Source of the DNA: Fasciolopsis buskii
Lineage: Eukaryota > Platyhelminthes > Trematoda > Plagiorchiida > Fasciolidae
DNA: 64,000 nt
Assembly: GCA_008360955.1 (NCBI GenBank)
Contig: LUCM01011227.1
Span: 130,508-194,507, forward strand
Direction: 5' to 3'
In this document: piece after piece, positions 1-13,452 of the stretch
Numbering within the stretch: the stretch's first letter is position 1
Layout: every line of letters starts with the position of its first letter
The notes under the pieces: generated by a model
What the model was told of the DNA's origin: nothing
What the model saw: only the letters and a program-made list of their open reading frames with translations
The model's database searches: none
Program-made: the position numbers and the translations under genes

Positions 1-63
1 TACATCTTTAAAACATGGCTGGGAAGGCTGATGGATATTTATGATGAGCAACCTGCTGATCAG
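1..63 (+). CDS. Candidate internal exon (3' part), unknown protein
   Basis: Only one of the three plus frames is open from base 1; it encodes 21 residues beginning YIFKTWLGRLMDIYDE. It runs in phase 0 into CAG|GTGAGT, a consensus splice donor with GT at 64-65. The other two frames hit stops within 30 bases. The 5' end is cut by the window edge, so the acceptor is not visible. I do not recognise the protein family. The next phase-compatible candidate exon begins at 1024. The strength of the donor and the amino-acid mix make a real exon likelier than not, but 21 codons alone cannot prove coding. Chance similarity to a donor is the main alternative. Confidence 0.5.
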
Positions 64-1023
64 GTGAGTTACCGTATACCATAAAAAATTGTTGCTCAGT
101 TAAAATATCCCTTAATGATAGTCAACTTCTCTCTACCGTGGAGCAGACCTAAATCGACCTGTTTCGTGTGTCAATTCTTTGGCTGCACGCCGAAACGAAG
201 ATAATATCAAACTTTATTAGATATGTGCAGCCCAATCGGTCTGTGAATATAACGTAAGTGTTGTTCTGTCGCAGGCAAGATGAAGTCCCCTAAGACACTG
301 ATAATGGTGGTTGAATTACAAAACCTTTCACTGCAGTCTATGCCATATGGCCGGTAACCAGTGATCCTTGGGCGAAATTTTCAAACTCTGCAGCGTGGCT
401 TCGCATCTCATTCGATACTAGGGCGTGAAGTGTAACCGTGCTTGAGTTAGGTTGCAGCCGCAATCATTTTCATGTTATATTTAAAGCTTAGAAAGTTTGC
501 CCAACAGCAGTTAATGCAGTTAACTAATCTATAATTACCATCTTGGAATGTGTCGTTGCGCTGAATCCAAATGTAAAATGAAACCTTGACCAAACCAGGT
601 AAACTTTAGCAGGACTAGTGGATTGCTTGATTACTAAGCAGTTCATGGGATATTATCAACGGGCACGCCAATACGAAGTACCCTGAGTGAACCTTTAACA
701 ATTGAATTATTTCACTGAGTCATCCATAATGCACACTCATCTAGCCACAACCAGTATGCTAACCTGATATGCAGGTTTGTGATGGGAATAACCCATCTAT
801 TCAACCGGGACAAAAATTTCATGGCACAGTGCATCACTAATCTGTGCACTATTAAAGCAAAGTGATCGTATTGATGAACTAAACCGGGTGAAAAGTTATC
901 TGTCATTTTTTCCACTAAGGATTGTGATTAGGTCGAGAGAACTAGTCAGAATGCCCGTTCCGTGAACATTAGTTCAAGCTACGGAATTTTTAAATGTTTG
1001 TTTTTGTGTTTCAACAAAATAAG
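64..1023 (+). other. Putative intron, nothing recognised
   Basis: This is the stretch between the donor at 64 and a possible acceptor at 1023. I see no repeat, RNA gene or domain-bearing frame in it. The only open frame over 60 codons (minus strand, 712-915) has no recognisable motif. Confidence 0.3.
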
Positions 1024-1071
1024 GGAACCAAGGAGCTTGTGAGCTTTTTGATGGAGCTTCAGAGTGTGCCT
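1024..1071 (+). CDS. Candidate 48-nt symmetric exon
   Basis: A T-rich tract at about 993-1012 leads to an AG at 1022-1023, followed by 16 open codons (GTKELVSFLMELQSVP) and the donor CCT|GTAAGA at 1072. Entry and exit are both phase 0, matching the phase 0 exit of the exon ending at 63. The length is a multiple of three, so skipping it would keep frame. The acceptor is only fair: a few purines separate the pyrimidine tract from AG. A second frame through the same bases is also open to about 1140, which weakens the case. No family is recognised. This is a hypothesis for RNA-seq to test rather than an established exon. Confidence 0.25.
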
Positions 1072-4000
1072 GTAAGAAAGCTATCAAACAGTATGAGGAT
1101 GAGAAACTCCAGTTTATCATACTCAAGAAATTTTACCTCTAAACAACAAGTTAAGGACTAACAATTCTCTGTGGGTGTAGATTATAAGGGGATGCAATGG
1201 AAGCAGCTGTCCAGATATAAAACGACACGTTTACGTCGTATTTAATTTTAAAAATTGCATACTTTAGAACACCGCGAAAAAATCCCCGTTAAAATAGATT
1301 ATATATACTTAAGTTATTTAGGTGATAAATTTGTTTTTGCTAAATACTGGTGAGGGTTCATGAATTTTTCACCACAAAACTTGGCTTTGAAGAGGACTGG
1401 GAAATATTATCCAGGAGTTCACGAAATTGGTATGCATCACAGATATTACAGACTGGGAAGATTTTCACGGTGCGGTTTTAAATCGACCGTAGAAGTTCTA
1501 ATTTATAAGTATTGGTAACCCAGTAGATTAGGCTCTTTTGTTCACAAAGCCTTCCAGAAAGAGCCGCACTTGAGTACATTAGACAAACCTGCATTTGGGT
1601 TGCGAACGTTTGCTTGCATTGCCAGAATTGGAGAAAATAGTTATCTAAAATCATCGGAAGTAATAAAACTGTGCTTTCTGTTACATACTCTACTAAATGT
1701 TGGTCGCAACTGATTGCCCTGCGTGTGGTTAAATCAAAGTGTCATTTTGATGAATTCTTTGGGATGGTATTTATTCGCAAAACACATCATGGCTTTCTTG
1801 TAACTTTTAACCCCACGTAGAAGTTCAAAATAGTCAGACTGTTTTGTGTTCTGTATTAGTTTGATACAATCAGTGATTCGTCCAGCTAGTCTTCGATGAA
1901 TCAAAAACATTTGCTTCCTTTCTAGACTGCAATTTAAAGGTAACATGGGCGTGGAAATTGTCTGTCGCCTGAGATACGTTTTTTATTGGAACAGGAACAC
2001 TCTAATGGTTAAATTACCCAACTTGCTGTTCTTCTCATAATCATAATTCACCATTCACCAAGATAAGATTGTTTTTATCGAGGTATGCCTACTCGAATGC
2101 TTCCGAAAAGCAAGAACTGTTTTGCCGAAGCCAAGGATACAGCTGGTCAGTGTGCAGAGCTCACGTGTTGTTGTCTTTCGTATTCGGTTAAAAAAAGAAA
2201 AACGCAGTTCGGTGAAATGCCAGGAGATAATGAATGAATTCCGAGTGGAAAGATGTGCCGCTTCTATGCTCTTCAGAATACGAGCAAAAGAGCAAAGGAC
2301 AATTTCCGTCTATTCTTTAGGGTATGATCAGCTTTCAAATTGATAGCCCGGGTTGCTTAATAAACAAAAAGTTTATTATATTCGACGCTTTGAAAGCATC
2401 GCTGCACTTGACAGTAAAATGTATAACTGATGCACTACGAAAATCGGTATACCTAAAAATCGTTTCCAAGATCGATTCGGTCAGATTCTGTTACTGGGAT
2501 GGGAACCCAGTACCTTGTAGACCAGATTGTGCATTCATATTATTGGATTTTCTCAGATACCGTCCTTTTTCTCGTGGTCAGTCCCGAAGCAAGCATTAAC
2601 TCTGATTTTTTCAAGTTCAAATCACCACGTAGAAAGCTGGATTTTACGGAATCCTTATAACAACAATCTATTAATACAACATTTGAGCTCAATAAAATGG
2701 AAGATCATCAGATAATAAAGCATCGCTCGGCGGTTTTGATATTGATGAAACCTCACTTTCTGTTAAAATGAAAAAACCTTTCTGTCAGAAGAAAGACTGA
2801 AGAACTAGACTTGGTTTACATTTTCAAATTTTATGACTTTTCTGTCTGCGCATGAACAAGTTGGAGTTCCTTTTCGAGTAACCAAGCCTATCTGCAAAAG
2901 TTGCACGATGAACTTTGAACACTGCTTATGAGACAGCTGAGTTTACACGACATTCTCCGAATCAGTTTTTCTGGAAATATTATTTGACTTTATTAAATCT
3001 CACAATTGTGACCATAAAATAGTCACCTATTTTGATTTACTGTGCTGAAGTACGAGAATGTGCAAAAGTAAAAGCCACTGTCTACAAGAGATTTTAGACG
3101 ACAGACGTGATCAAGGAGCAAACTGATGCAGCGTGTGCTTTTACAGAACTGACAATTCAATGTTACTGTTATCGATGTTTGGATTCAAACGACTTTTTAT
3201 CAAAAGAAGTAAATGAAATGGGGCAGTCACACCAATCAGACAAGGGTACGGTGCTCATTATGGGATCCATACAATAAGAGATAGATATTTCATTAATAAA
3301 TTAGAACAGTCTGGTCGAAAATCGATGTGGTTTTGACAGAGCTTATTTAAAATATTTCTGTATTACGTTTTTTTGCAAAAATTTATCCTCGTTTTAATTT
3401 ACTTAAAATTTACTGCTTTGATCTAACTTGCTGTGGAAACAAGTTGAGTGCTCGATCGATAATTTATACGATGTTGTTATTTCTTCTAGTTGGCAGATGT
3501 TTTCAGTTCTTAATATCGAGACTAATATTTTTTCTCAAACTCCAGATAATACATTTGAAGGGCATGTTTCTAGACGAAAGCCTGATAGGTAAAGTCGTCA
3601 GGTAGAATCCGGGGAATTTTTCAGTCATTTGCAGGAATTTGTTTTGTTTTTTACCTGGAACCTAATGTACAGTACACAATTTCGGAAATGATAGTCATGT
3701 TACCGTTTTCGATTTAATTTTTTATTTGATCCATTCAATCTTTAAAACTGATGCGCTTTTCGATTAAACGTCGATTAAACATACATCAGACAAAAAGTTC
3801 CCGATTCTGTAGAAGCGAATTTCGTGTGATGCTTCAGTTTTTGTCTAATTGCATACTCCCATGATTTGCCAGTGTTTACCACGCAGGACGTTTCAGCGGC
3901 ACTCAGCATATCATTATGTGGTTTATCTGTCAAATAAGACTAACTTCCAAAAATCTTTGGTGAAGCTGGTAAATGTATTTTGAATAATACTGAGCAGGCA

Positions 4001-6449
4001 TTTGGCAATCATTGTTAGATGGTCATCACCTTCAAGGCTATATTTTTTTAATCCATTTAACGCCCATCATATGTTGATTGTAAAAAAATTTTTGCGCGTC
4101 TGAGTGCTGAAATGCTGGTTTAAAGAATGGTCAATACTGATCGACGGGACCAGGTGAAACGCAACATGCTGCCCAGTTTGCATTACTGGGCTTATCATCA
4201 TCAAAACCCAGTAAAGTGGGTATATCAGAACAAAGGAATCAATAAGGATCCGGAATCTCGCTTCAGCAAAGACAAAAAATAAAAAGCCAATCTAATAAAC
4301 TGCCGTAACAGAGTACATTTACACGGTACATTTAGAAAAGAAAAATCGGTTGGTTGGGTTTTGGTCTGCCTGACTTATTATCACTGTCCCGGAATTAAAT
4401 TTTTACAGTTCTGTTTCCCTACTAAGATCGACAGTTCAATTATCAATATACTTGCTAAAATCCTCGCAAAGCCTCTTATGGTTCTTAGTTATCTTCCGAA
4501 AAACAACAGAAACAAATTGCCTGGCAACTTGTAACTATTTTTTTCTCTCACCCAGTACACAGGAAAAATATACGCGGAACCTCTGCAGTGACCTTAAAAT
4601 CAAACCATTCCTTTCAGCAATACTCCCAGTCGTTTAGACCACCATTTCTTCTAACAGACACCAGTGTTATTGACACATCAGCCTTGATAAAACCTGTCAA
4701 ACTGTACGCATCAATAGCCAAAAATGTGGGTTGCCACGTATTTCTGATTAAAGGAACCACGTGGGATTCTGCAAGAAATGAATAAGTGATATCCGATGCA
4801 ACTTACTTATTCTCGTCTTGCATACTATTTTTTGTTCGGCACGAATTGTTTTTCTATTCCATTAAACCATTTTCGGTAATCTGTGTTCAGAACCATCTAC
4901 TGATAAGGACCCTGAAACGCACATATTGCTTATGTCCCAAAGGTGTGTTAGAAAAAATAATACATGCAAATATGTATTGTTTATTTTCCGAATCATTTTA
5001 AGCAAATTAAAATCGGTTATATTATTCCCTATACGATTTTCATATTCTTCAGTGTGTTGTGTCCGAAGTCCGAAAGTAGACCCATCTTTATTTTTCCACG
5101 AAACGTATACTTCAAAAATATGTTGCGAGTATATTCGTGGGTCATAGAAGTTAGTCGATGAGGCGCATATACTATGACTTCTCGGGTGGCTCCATATTGA
5201 ACGTCATATGGCCTGTTCTAATTTAGATCCGACAAGCTAATGAGTCTATTCTTGTTTTCTTCACATGAAACCTACAACGAAATTTTGAAATAGTTAACAG
5301 TTTTCTCGACACACTTGAAAAGTTGGTTAGTAAACGGAAAAACATAAGAGTCCTCTATTTACTGAACGACAGTCCGATGCTCAGCCCTATAAAGGAGCAC
5401 TATCAGAAACGAACAGCACAGAAATCAAGTGCGAATAAAACTGCCAGTCTATCACCAGTAGTTTGACGCGATGATCAAGAGTCCCCCAAAACCACACGTA
5501 GAATTATTCCACCGCATGTGCTTCCCAGTTTGGCCATGCCATCAGATGACCCGAATAATTCCGTTCACACTTGGCAAATCCACTCAAACATTTCGTAAAT
5601 GTTGGTGGAATAACAAACGTTTTCCGATGTTGTGATGCGGAAAAGCGTTAGTCATATGTTGCGGCAATCCACGATTTCGTAAACAAACCTGACGAGTCCA
5701 GGTAGTTAGATATTTGCACAGCCTCAGTTGTCAGTATGATTAACAAATCTTGTTTACAATTGATTCGTCGCAATTCAGACTCAAACCAAACGCATGGGGC
5801 CAGGCAAATCACGCCCCAAGCTGCTGCTAGTTTGTTTATCGTCAGGTGAATAACCCAGTTGGCTGTGCACCAAGGCCTTTAGGCCAACAAAATAATGCAA
5901 TATTTGCTATAACCACCAATGTTATTATCAGTCCAAATGAAGTAGGAATGCATCTTGTGTAGAGATTTAAGTTTGCAAGTAAATGGGACCGTTGTTTTTA
6001 GGTGACTTAGTTGAGGTGGCCTCTCTGTTGCCGCGGGTATTTTCCTTCGGTGCAAGATATCACCGCGGAAAACTCACCGTGAAAAAGGTCAGCCTTGCTT
6101 TGTGGAGCATCAATCACAAACTCCAAGGGAACGCGTTGCCTTGTTGACTTTTAAAAACTGTGCACACATAAATGTCACTGGGTGCATACTTTTTTCAGAC
6201 ACAGTTCAAACTCGGTGCCACAAAAGGAGCTGTTAGCACATTAATGGTCTAAGCTGGCAATAATATTGAGACCGAATCAAATGCACACAGTTAATCAACT
6301 AAAACAGCGGACACTTACCCAAAACGAGTCACCAATCCGATTGATTGATTTCACACAACGTAGATATGTGCAAATATTTCCACATAATTTCCCGAAACGA
6401 AATGCCACATAGTTTGTTTAGGATGATGATACCAAGAAAAGTGCTAAAT

Positions 6450-7700
6450 TCTGTGTGGTTGAGATTTGGGTACAAAAAGCGGGTACCAAACGGACGAGGA
6501 GGCAAAAACGAGGATTTTGCGTGGACAGATCGATACCAATGGCTGACGTGTCTCAGTTTGACTAAGTGGTTAGTTACGTAGCAGAATGCCAGTTGATCGC
6601 TGGTTTTGTGTTCGTCCAACGAGATGTGCAATATATCCCTTACCTTCGCACATAAACGGAAGAAAATCAGTAAAACAGATCCGGTGCTTGGGCGATCAAA
6701 ATCTTGCTTGTGTGAATGTACGTAAATATGGGTGCTTGTTTGTGTACGCAAACAACAGGGAATGTACGCACAAATGCGACAACTTGCGGTCGCGTTTGTT
6801 TGAGCAATGATGTGGAAGGAGAGACCCAGAGGCAGAAATATCTTTTTCAGCCAGATACTTCTAAGGCGTATATTTTCCGGGGAAAATTCGAATTACCTTG
6901 AGCATGGAACTAGTACAGTTTGGACCAACGGTGATGAATGAAAACCAGGAAATTGTTGTGAAATCCAACAGCGACCATCAGCTTTCTAGCTCCCGCTTCT
7001 GTGGCTAGTCCTATACCTACACGCAAACTCGGCTTGTGTGGACATGCACACAACAGTCCGACGAAAATAATAAGAGACACACGGATGCTTGTAGAAACAT
7101 TCTCATGCAGGCTTTCCTAACACAGAACCGTCGAATATGTGCGTCTTAGCCAACAACCGAGTCTGACCAACTGGACGACAAGATGGGGCAGGAGAGCGAG
7201 TGCACGCATGCACATGCACACGTGCAGCAGACAAACAAACACTACGACCAGCGCACATTCGGATCGTAAACTCGCGTGAATGTACGCAAACATGTGGGCA
7301 CGAAGCCCGGGAAAAACATGGACGCACGGAGTGTGTTACAAACAGACGAAATTTGGAGATCGGGGCATTGGGGACTAGAGGTTGGGAAAATAGTGACTGC
7401 TGTTCACGTGCACACACACTGCCGTGCAATTCAGTGCATTGAAGGACGTACGAGTCGCGGACCGAGCTTGGTCCAAAGCACTATGGAATACGGTCAAGCT
7501 AAATGACAAAACGTCTTTCGTTATCTGCATTCGGATTTCATGTTATTGTGTGTTACGATGCGAAAACTTTGCGTAATGTTGTTGTCGGTACAAAAGAACG
7601 GTCGAACACGTACATGAAAAGGAGGTCGACAATCATGCACTTCCTGGACCGCTTCGATGCGACACTATTGTTGTCCTGTTCAAGTGGTCACGCTACTACG
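6450..7700. other. CpG-rich segment with degenerate short repeats
   Basis: CG dinucleotides are much denser here than in the flanks; I count about 18 in the 190 bases from 7140. Similar phrases recur, for example GTGTGAATGTACGTAAA at 6712-6728 and GCGTGAATGTACGCAAA at 7274-7290, and a third variant GGGAATGTACGCACAAA lies near 6758. Overlapping open frames occur on both strands but none has a recognisable motif. It may be an old repeat or an unmethylated regulatory patch; the sequence alone does not decide. Confidence 0.35.
7200..7226. repeat. Alternating purine-pyrimidine run (possible Z-DNA)
   Basis: Twenty-seven consecutive bases alternate strictly between purine and pyrimidine, made of GT, GC, AC and AT steps. 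Such runs are the established sequence type for left-handed Z-DNA. The run also contains the palindromes GTGCAC, GCATGC and CACGTG. Confidence 0.6.
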
Positions 7701-9527
7701 AATCGATTAGCAGCCTAGTGTACATACTTACTCTGTCGCAACAAAACATGTATCAGGATCAAACCGATTTCGAAATGAGTCAAATACTTGACGCGCCAAG
7801 TGCAAAGCCTAGTTGTTGGCTCTAAGGCCTAACAGTTCGCACAAATGGAAACGGTGGAGAACAGCCAGAGGCCTTGTGATCCCTGCTCCGATCGTGGGAA
7901 ATCAGCCATCAAAATAAGAGCAACTCATGTCTGACTTAAGCTGACCACACCGTAGTTAACAAAAAGTTTTGTTCGGGTATTAGTGACAGTCAAAAGGACA
8001 ATTCTTTCAATGGACATGCAAACACGCCTATGAAAGCAAATTTTAATATCCGTTAGTTTATAACGGAGTCATTCGGTCGTAAAACTGCGCGGATGAGAAA
8101 ACTGAAAAGAAGCTTTTTCGCGCGAGATTTCTCTTAACAAAGCGTCTCTCCCGAGAGGTTTAGTGATGAGAATGAAAAGACAAAAAGAAGCTATAACAAA
8201 CGGAATTGTGGAGAAGCTCTTGAACTTTCGGTCGCTGTTCACAGGTAATAGGGAAGAGAAGATTATAGGAATGTTTGTCAGGTGTAGTCCACAAGATATT
8301 CCCTTCCGTACAGAGGAATATCCTTTTCATTTCGAAACCAGTAGCGTTTTCGGCCATAGGACAGTTGTGCTTGATTCTGCAACCTCATTTTGAATAACCA
8401 TTCGCCCGATCCTGTGGGATTAGGTACACTGGCAGTACAACCAGACGCTTATCCGATCATGCTTGTGCTTTCATCAAACTTAAGTACACAGACAATTAAG
8501 ATATTTAAAAGCATGTCCTGTTGGCACCTGGTTGAGACTAACTGCTCAGTGGAAATGGCTGATGAGTTCGGTCCTATCTACACGGTTCACAGTGCGCAAC
8601 CAAAAGTTGTTTAATGTGGCACCCTGAATGCTGCTGAAGTCCTATGTATCCACCTGTGTAAACTTCTTATGCATGCGCAGAAGCAATGTGCCTAGCAGCT
8701 TAAGCTCCCCAAGGCCTAATTATCTTTCGATGCGCTTTTGAAACCAGCATAAGTTTGATAATATAATCCATATCTCACGCTTACAGTCGTTCAGAGACTG
8801 ATAGGAACCGTTGCGGTTAGTTATAACGTTAGACAGCAGAAAGTGCATAAAACTATTAAAATGATCAGTTGTGACGCAATTTTGTAGCACAATGCTAAGG
8901 CTGCGCTGTGAGTGGCCACCAAAAGCATTCGAAGCGTTAAGAAATACTTTCGGCTGCTACCGCAGTGTACTATCTGACATTGCGACTTTTACACCTACAG
9001 GTGTTCCATCCAGCGAGTCAGCAGCCACAAACTTTCCATATCCATGGACCGAAACCATTTGTTTAAATCTGAATGAGCCAGTAATAACCATGTTGTTCTA
9101 AATGGACATCAAAGTTCCGTGGAAGAATGTTATTCCTAGAAGCACAACGCTGTCTGCAGAAGCAATAAGGAGCCAATGTTCCGGATAACATTTCTGAAGG
9201 CAGACTTCGATCACATCTCTGGGGTTCGTTATAAACCAATTGCGAATGATCGGTTTGTAGCCCAAATGCATATAGCGTGACGTTTGTTGGCTGATATGTC
9301 GATTTGACTATTGTTGGCAGTGATACCAGTTGATATGGATAACGAACATGGACTCACGCTGGATTTTCTGCTTTTGAGCAGACCCGTTACGTAACCCAAT
9401 CAAGTATTTCCACCACTGGACATACTAAACACAAGCCAACTACTGTAGTGAAGTGAATCTCCAGATTACAAAGGCTGGAAACCTTGGCTTCCATTGTTTC
9501 TGTCCACAAAGTACCGTTAGCCTTCAT

Positions 9528-9591
9528 AAATGGACTCATCATCCAATGCTAACACCTAATGATTCAAATGAGATTCAGGTGAAAAGCCAGT
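9528..9591 (+). repeat. Dispersed repeat, copy A (partner 16177-16237)
   Basis: The segment shares an exact 16-base word (GATTCAAATGAGATTC) with 16177-16237. It also shares the upstream block AAATGGA-TCAT-ATCCA at nearly the same spacing, and a downstream GGTGA and CCAGT. The whole aligns with one 2-base and one other small gap at roughly 80% identity. The exact word alone could be chance in 64 kb; the collinear flanks make shared ancestry likely. The family and its ends are unknown. Confidence 0.5.
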
Positions 9592-11844
9592 ATCCGAGTG
9601 TACGACCTTGGGGATGTTTGGGTAGAAAAGCACCGGGTACGTAACCATGATAAACGGCAACAGTGGCGAAACCGATGGTGTGATTCCAGGGAAATTTTGT
9701 TCTATGATCCACGCATGACAACATTTACAGCAGTCTCTCTTTTTAAAGTTAAACGAAAATACCTACATTATCATCATTACAGACTCTCATAAGACCAGTG
9801 CTACTAGATCTTACTGATGATAAAAACACTGGCAACTTAGATCAAGAAATCCATCTGCCAAGTTCGAATGGAATACTTAAAGTCTATTATGGAACTGTTT
9901 TCAAACGCGATTTACCCTGACAGATGGCCAGGTTTACGTTGCCATCAGCTGTGCCTAAAAGTGTCGTTTACTTGCCGATTTCTGGAGTCCACTACAAAGT
10001 TCAAATTATCCAGCTGGATTTTATCAAGGAATAAGAAATCAACTTTTTTCCATTTATTCCTTATAGATGAAATGTTGAAATTTGTGATTTAATAGATTCG
10101 GGATTTCCTTAACCGCACTTTTGCAACTAATTCCGGGCTGCCATCTAGAGTTAGGTTAAGAGAAATGAGACATGGCCCAAAAGGATAACGAGGTGTAAAC
10201 CGGTCATATTGGAGAAGAATATTTCTTCGGTCTCAGCAAAGGCATTGGGAATATGCTCCGAATTCTTCAAATGTCGAGGCGGCTTTCCGCGCCCCCTCTA
10301 GTTAGATAGCTATCCACAATTTTTGGATGTAATCGTGATGACTGCTTAGTAATAGAAATTTATTAGTGATAAATGAAGTGGAGTATACCCTCTTTTTGGT
10401 TAGACTCCGCGCCGGCTTAAACCTAGGGATTTTATTCATTGCGCTATTTTTTATTTCAGTGCCATCATAACAAGCAAACGAGCATGCAATCCAAATGTTA
10501 TCCTTACTCAAGTTGCGCGAACAGCTTGGGTGCTGTTGCAATTACATCATAAAACCAGTACAAAATGTTTCCTGTCTACAGACCGTTCCCAAAAAGAAGA
10601 ACGATAAGCTCTCTCCCGCTGAATCAAGCAAGGCCTTATAAGCAATTCCACCCATCAGACTCTTGAAACCGACGTAGTTGGACTTGTGAAGATGTGTATT
10701 CTTGTGACATCTCTAAAGTTTTCTTTTGAATTTACTACGAAGCAAAAGTTTCTGGTTCCAAAGAAGGCCTGGTGTTTGTTCAAAGAATAATTCATGAAAT
10801 GAATTTTAGGCCCCAGGCTAAGCTGTGTGGCGATTACCCTCTATACAGCGTTCTTTTTTGATATCTGGCTGTGAGAGACGCCAAATGAAAAACATTCAAA
10901 AATGCCTTTGGGCACTCAATCTGTTTCTTGTATGGAGCAAAGGGGAAATTTGTTGTACAAAAAAGTACTATTAATTCAGGTTGACGCAGTTTTTCTGGTG
11001 AAATGAAAGAAGAAACAAGATGCATCACTTATCCAGAATAATCCAAGATTCATCTGATTATGGTAAAAATGAATAGGAAAACAAAATTTTGGAAAGATTT
11101 GGTGAGGAATGTTGGGCTAACAGCGAACTAACTGCAATTGTCAGGAGTGAATGATCAGGCTCTGCAGGACCATGCGGCCTTATCAGTTGTGCCAGAGCCT
11201 ATGCTGCATGGATGTCACAAACTCTGAATGGGTGCATTTAGCAAATTGATTATGATTCACTGGTTTGTTTGAAATTTTCCATTTTAAGGGAAATTACTTC
11301 TACACAGAAGGTAGTGAATGGGTGCACAAAAGAAAATGTTCCAGTAAAATAGAGTGTAATCTGATATGGTGTAGCGACTGCTAGTTCTGCAGTTTGTAAT
11401 CTAATTCTTACTCTGCAAAACTGGTTCTCCTGACCTCTGCTTCGTTTTAGTTTCAAGTCGGAAACCGATAGTAAGTCAGATGATCAGCATTTGTAAAATA
11501 TGAAGCACACCGAAATTAAAAATCACATTGCGCGGCCATCCTTACATAACAAAGTTAACCGAAAACATGTTGTTAATTTATATTTCATCACTCTCTATCT
11601 TGAAACACCCGAAAAATGTGCACCATTTTCAAGATGTTGTTTGGGGCTAATTGCAAGCTGACACATGGAAAGGCTGACCTGCGGCTGCACGAATGGAATA
11701 ATCTATTTTCACACCGAAAGACCACGACCAGACCATCGCCTTTATAAAACTGGGGTCTGCTTTTGTTGCTCGTTTAAGGACGTGCAAATCCAATGGATCC
11801 AGTATCAGTACTGGAAATTTTGACTTGATGTTAGCCCAATGCCG

Positions 11845-11984
11845 AGGAATCTACCAGATGGGTGAGCTCACTATGGCCAACAAGGGGCTACCAAGTGGGA
11901 ACGTTGACCGGCGATGGGAAGATTCTAATCCGCGACCTTCAAGTTCAATTGCCACGACCTCATTCGCTTCACCACCGCCGACCA
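11845..11984 (-). mobile_element. tRNA-derived SINE, copy 1
   Basis: Read on the minus strand, 11984 to 11901 forms a tRNA-like head. The A box TGGTGAAGCGA lies at 11974-11964 and a decayed B box GGATTAGAATC at 11931-11921, 43 bases apart start to start. The head ends in ATCGCCGG. It aligns almost base for base with 51164-51240 (A box TGGTTAAGTGG, B box GGTTCGAAACT, then ATCGCCGG). Similarity continues, more weakly, into a non-tRNA body: ACTTGGTAGCCCC here against GCTCGGCAGCCCT there. Known SINEs of this class carry an internal RNA polymerase III promoter and are moved by a partner LINE. The 3' end is set only by loss of similarity. Confidence 0.6.
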
Positions 11985-13437
11985 AGTAATAAAATTCAAT
12001 AAAGTAACAAAGATTTGGGACCAGGTTATCGACAGGGATCACATCTGGGGATCGAAAGACGTATGTATCTATCAATGAGAGTGGTGAACAAAAAACAGCA
12101 CAAACAATATAAACGGTCATACCTTTCGGAGTTAGACTGGGACGAAGACGCACCGATAGGTCGGGAACCGTGCCCGTTAGAGGTAATCATGTTGAACTCG
12201 AACACTTTTCAGCGAAAACGTCTACTCCCTGAAAGACAAAGGAACGAGAGCGAACAATTTAGGCTGTCACCACTGATTATTCGCTTACCATAGAATTAGG
12301 TAGCGTTAGATGTAGTAAATTCTAATGGTGTGTTTGGATGAGGGAGATTCACCCTCTCCTCATTATCGTGGGGTTAACTTGCCCGTTCAAAAATGTCTGT
12401 TCTTAGTACACGTTCGTGAGTTTCTGTGTGACTACTTTTGAGGTGCATCTCAAGTTAGATCGAATAAACCGGTCACACAACTACTGGCCATCTGGTTTGC
12501 ACCGATAGACGAAATATCATTCATCTCTCGCCTTACTCAAACATGTGAGAACGGTCAACGAGTGGGATAAGTGAAATGCGACGGAAAACACCAGAATTCC
12601 ATAGGAGTTTGCCGTCAGAAACAAATCAGACACGAACCAGATTGCACACACAAACTGAACGCTGTTAATCCCCTGTGAAAGCCGCCATAATTGGTATAAA
12701 CCAATTAGGAAGTCAGGGATTCTTGGATTTCTTTTGAATTAAAAGCGACTTGATGCTATGGTTGCAGATTCGAAGCATTCAAAAAAGTGCACCATAAAAA
12801 TTTCACAAACGGTTAGCCTTTGGAAACTGCGGAGAAGATTAGTCCCCTGCAACACGTTAATCGAAGGGACCACCTCTCTCAGGGTTGTGCCATAGAATAT
12901 TTGTATTATCCATACGGTGAGCTACACAAAAGTTTAACCAAGCATTCGTTTTGTGAACTTTGCCTATCTACGGATTTACGACGATAGTGGTCTCCACCAA
13001 AATTCAACAACGCTGATTTTTAGTGGGTATAACTCAACTGTCTCTCTCCCATAATTAGCAAACTGTCATCACTATCTGGCAACACAATGATCCTGTTCCC
13101 TGCCTCGTGATTATCAGTGTGATTTATCCAGTTGCAATTGCTGTTACTACCCTAGGAGTCGATAAAACCAATTGTACGAAGCAGCAACAGTGATCCACAT
13201 TCCTCTCCGCGAATATATACCGTATGCTTGTGGACGAGATCGTTCATGTTGCGTAGACGGAGTCACTTTTATTCCAAGTCCACTTCCAGGTTAAGCGAGG
13301 GCACAATTACAGTGTGAAAAACATGAGCATAATGTGCACTCGGGCGTATGGACGTGCGCACGACCCGGGGCTAATGGATCGCAGTCAGTTTGCACGAAAT
13401 TCCAGCTAATAACATTCATATTTCTCATTGTTTGGCC

Positions 13438-13452
13438 ATTATTATTATTATT
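13438..13452. repeat. (ATT)5 microsatellite
   Basis: Five consecutive ATT units followed by CCACGG. Confidence 0.8.

Larger units (their letters stand above)
1072..11844. other. Long non-coding stretch (intron or intergenic)
   Basis: About 10.8 kb with only short, motif-free open frames. It contains one half of a dispersed repeat pair (9528-9591) and a CpG-rich zone at about 6450-7700 with a run of alternating purine and pyrimidine. No transposase, reverse transcriptase or RNA gene is recognised. The longest frame here (minus strand, 6329-6751, 140 codons) is at the chance limit for this window. Confidence 0.5.

Noticed and set aside
6000..6149. 48 open codons after a TTGTTTTTAG acceptor
   Set aside because: The frame ends in a stop without a good donor, and the GC-richer local composition makes such a run likely by chance.
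6329..6751. 140-codon minus-strand frame
   Set aside because: It has no motif, and its length equals the longest frame expected by chance in a window of this size and composition.
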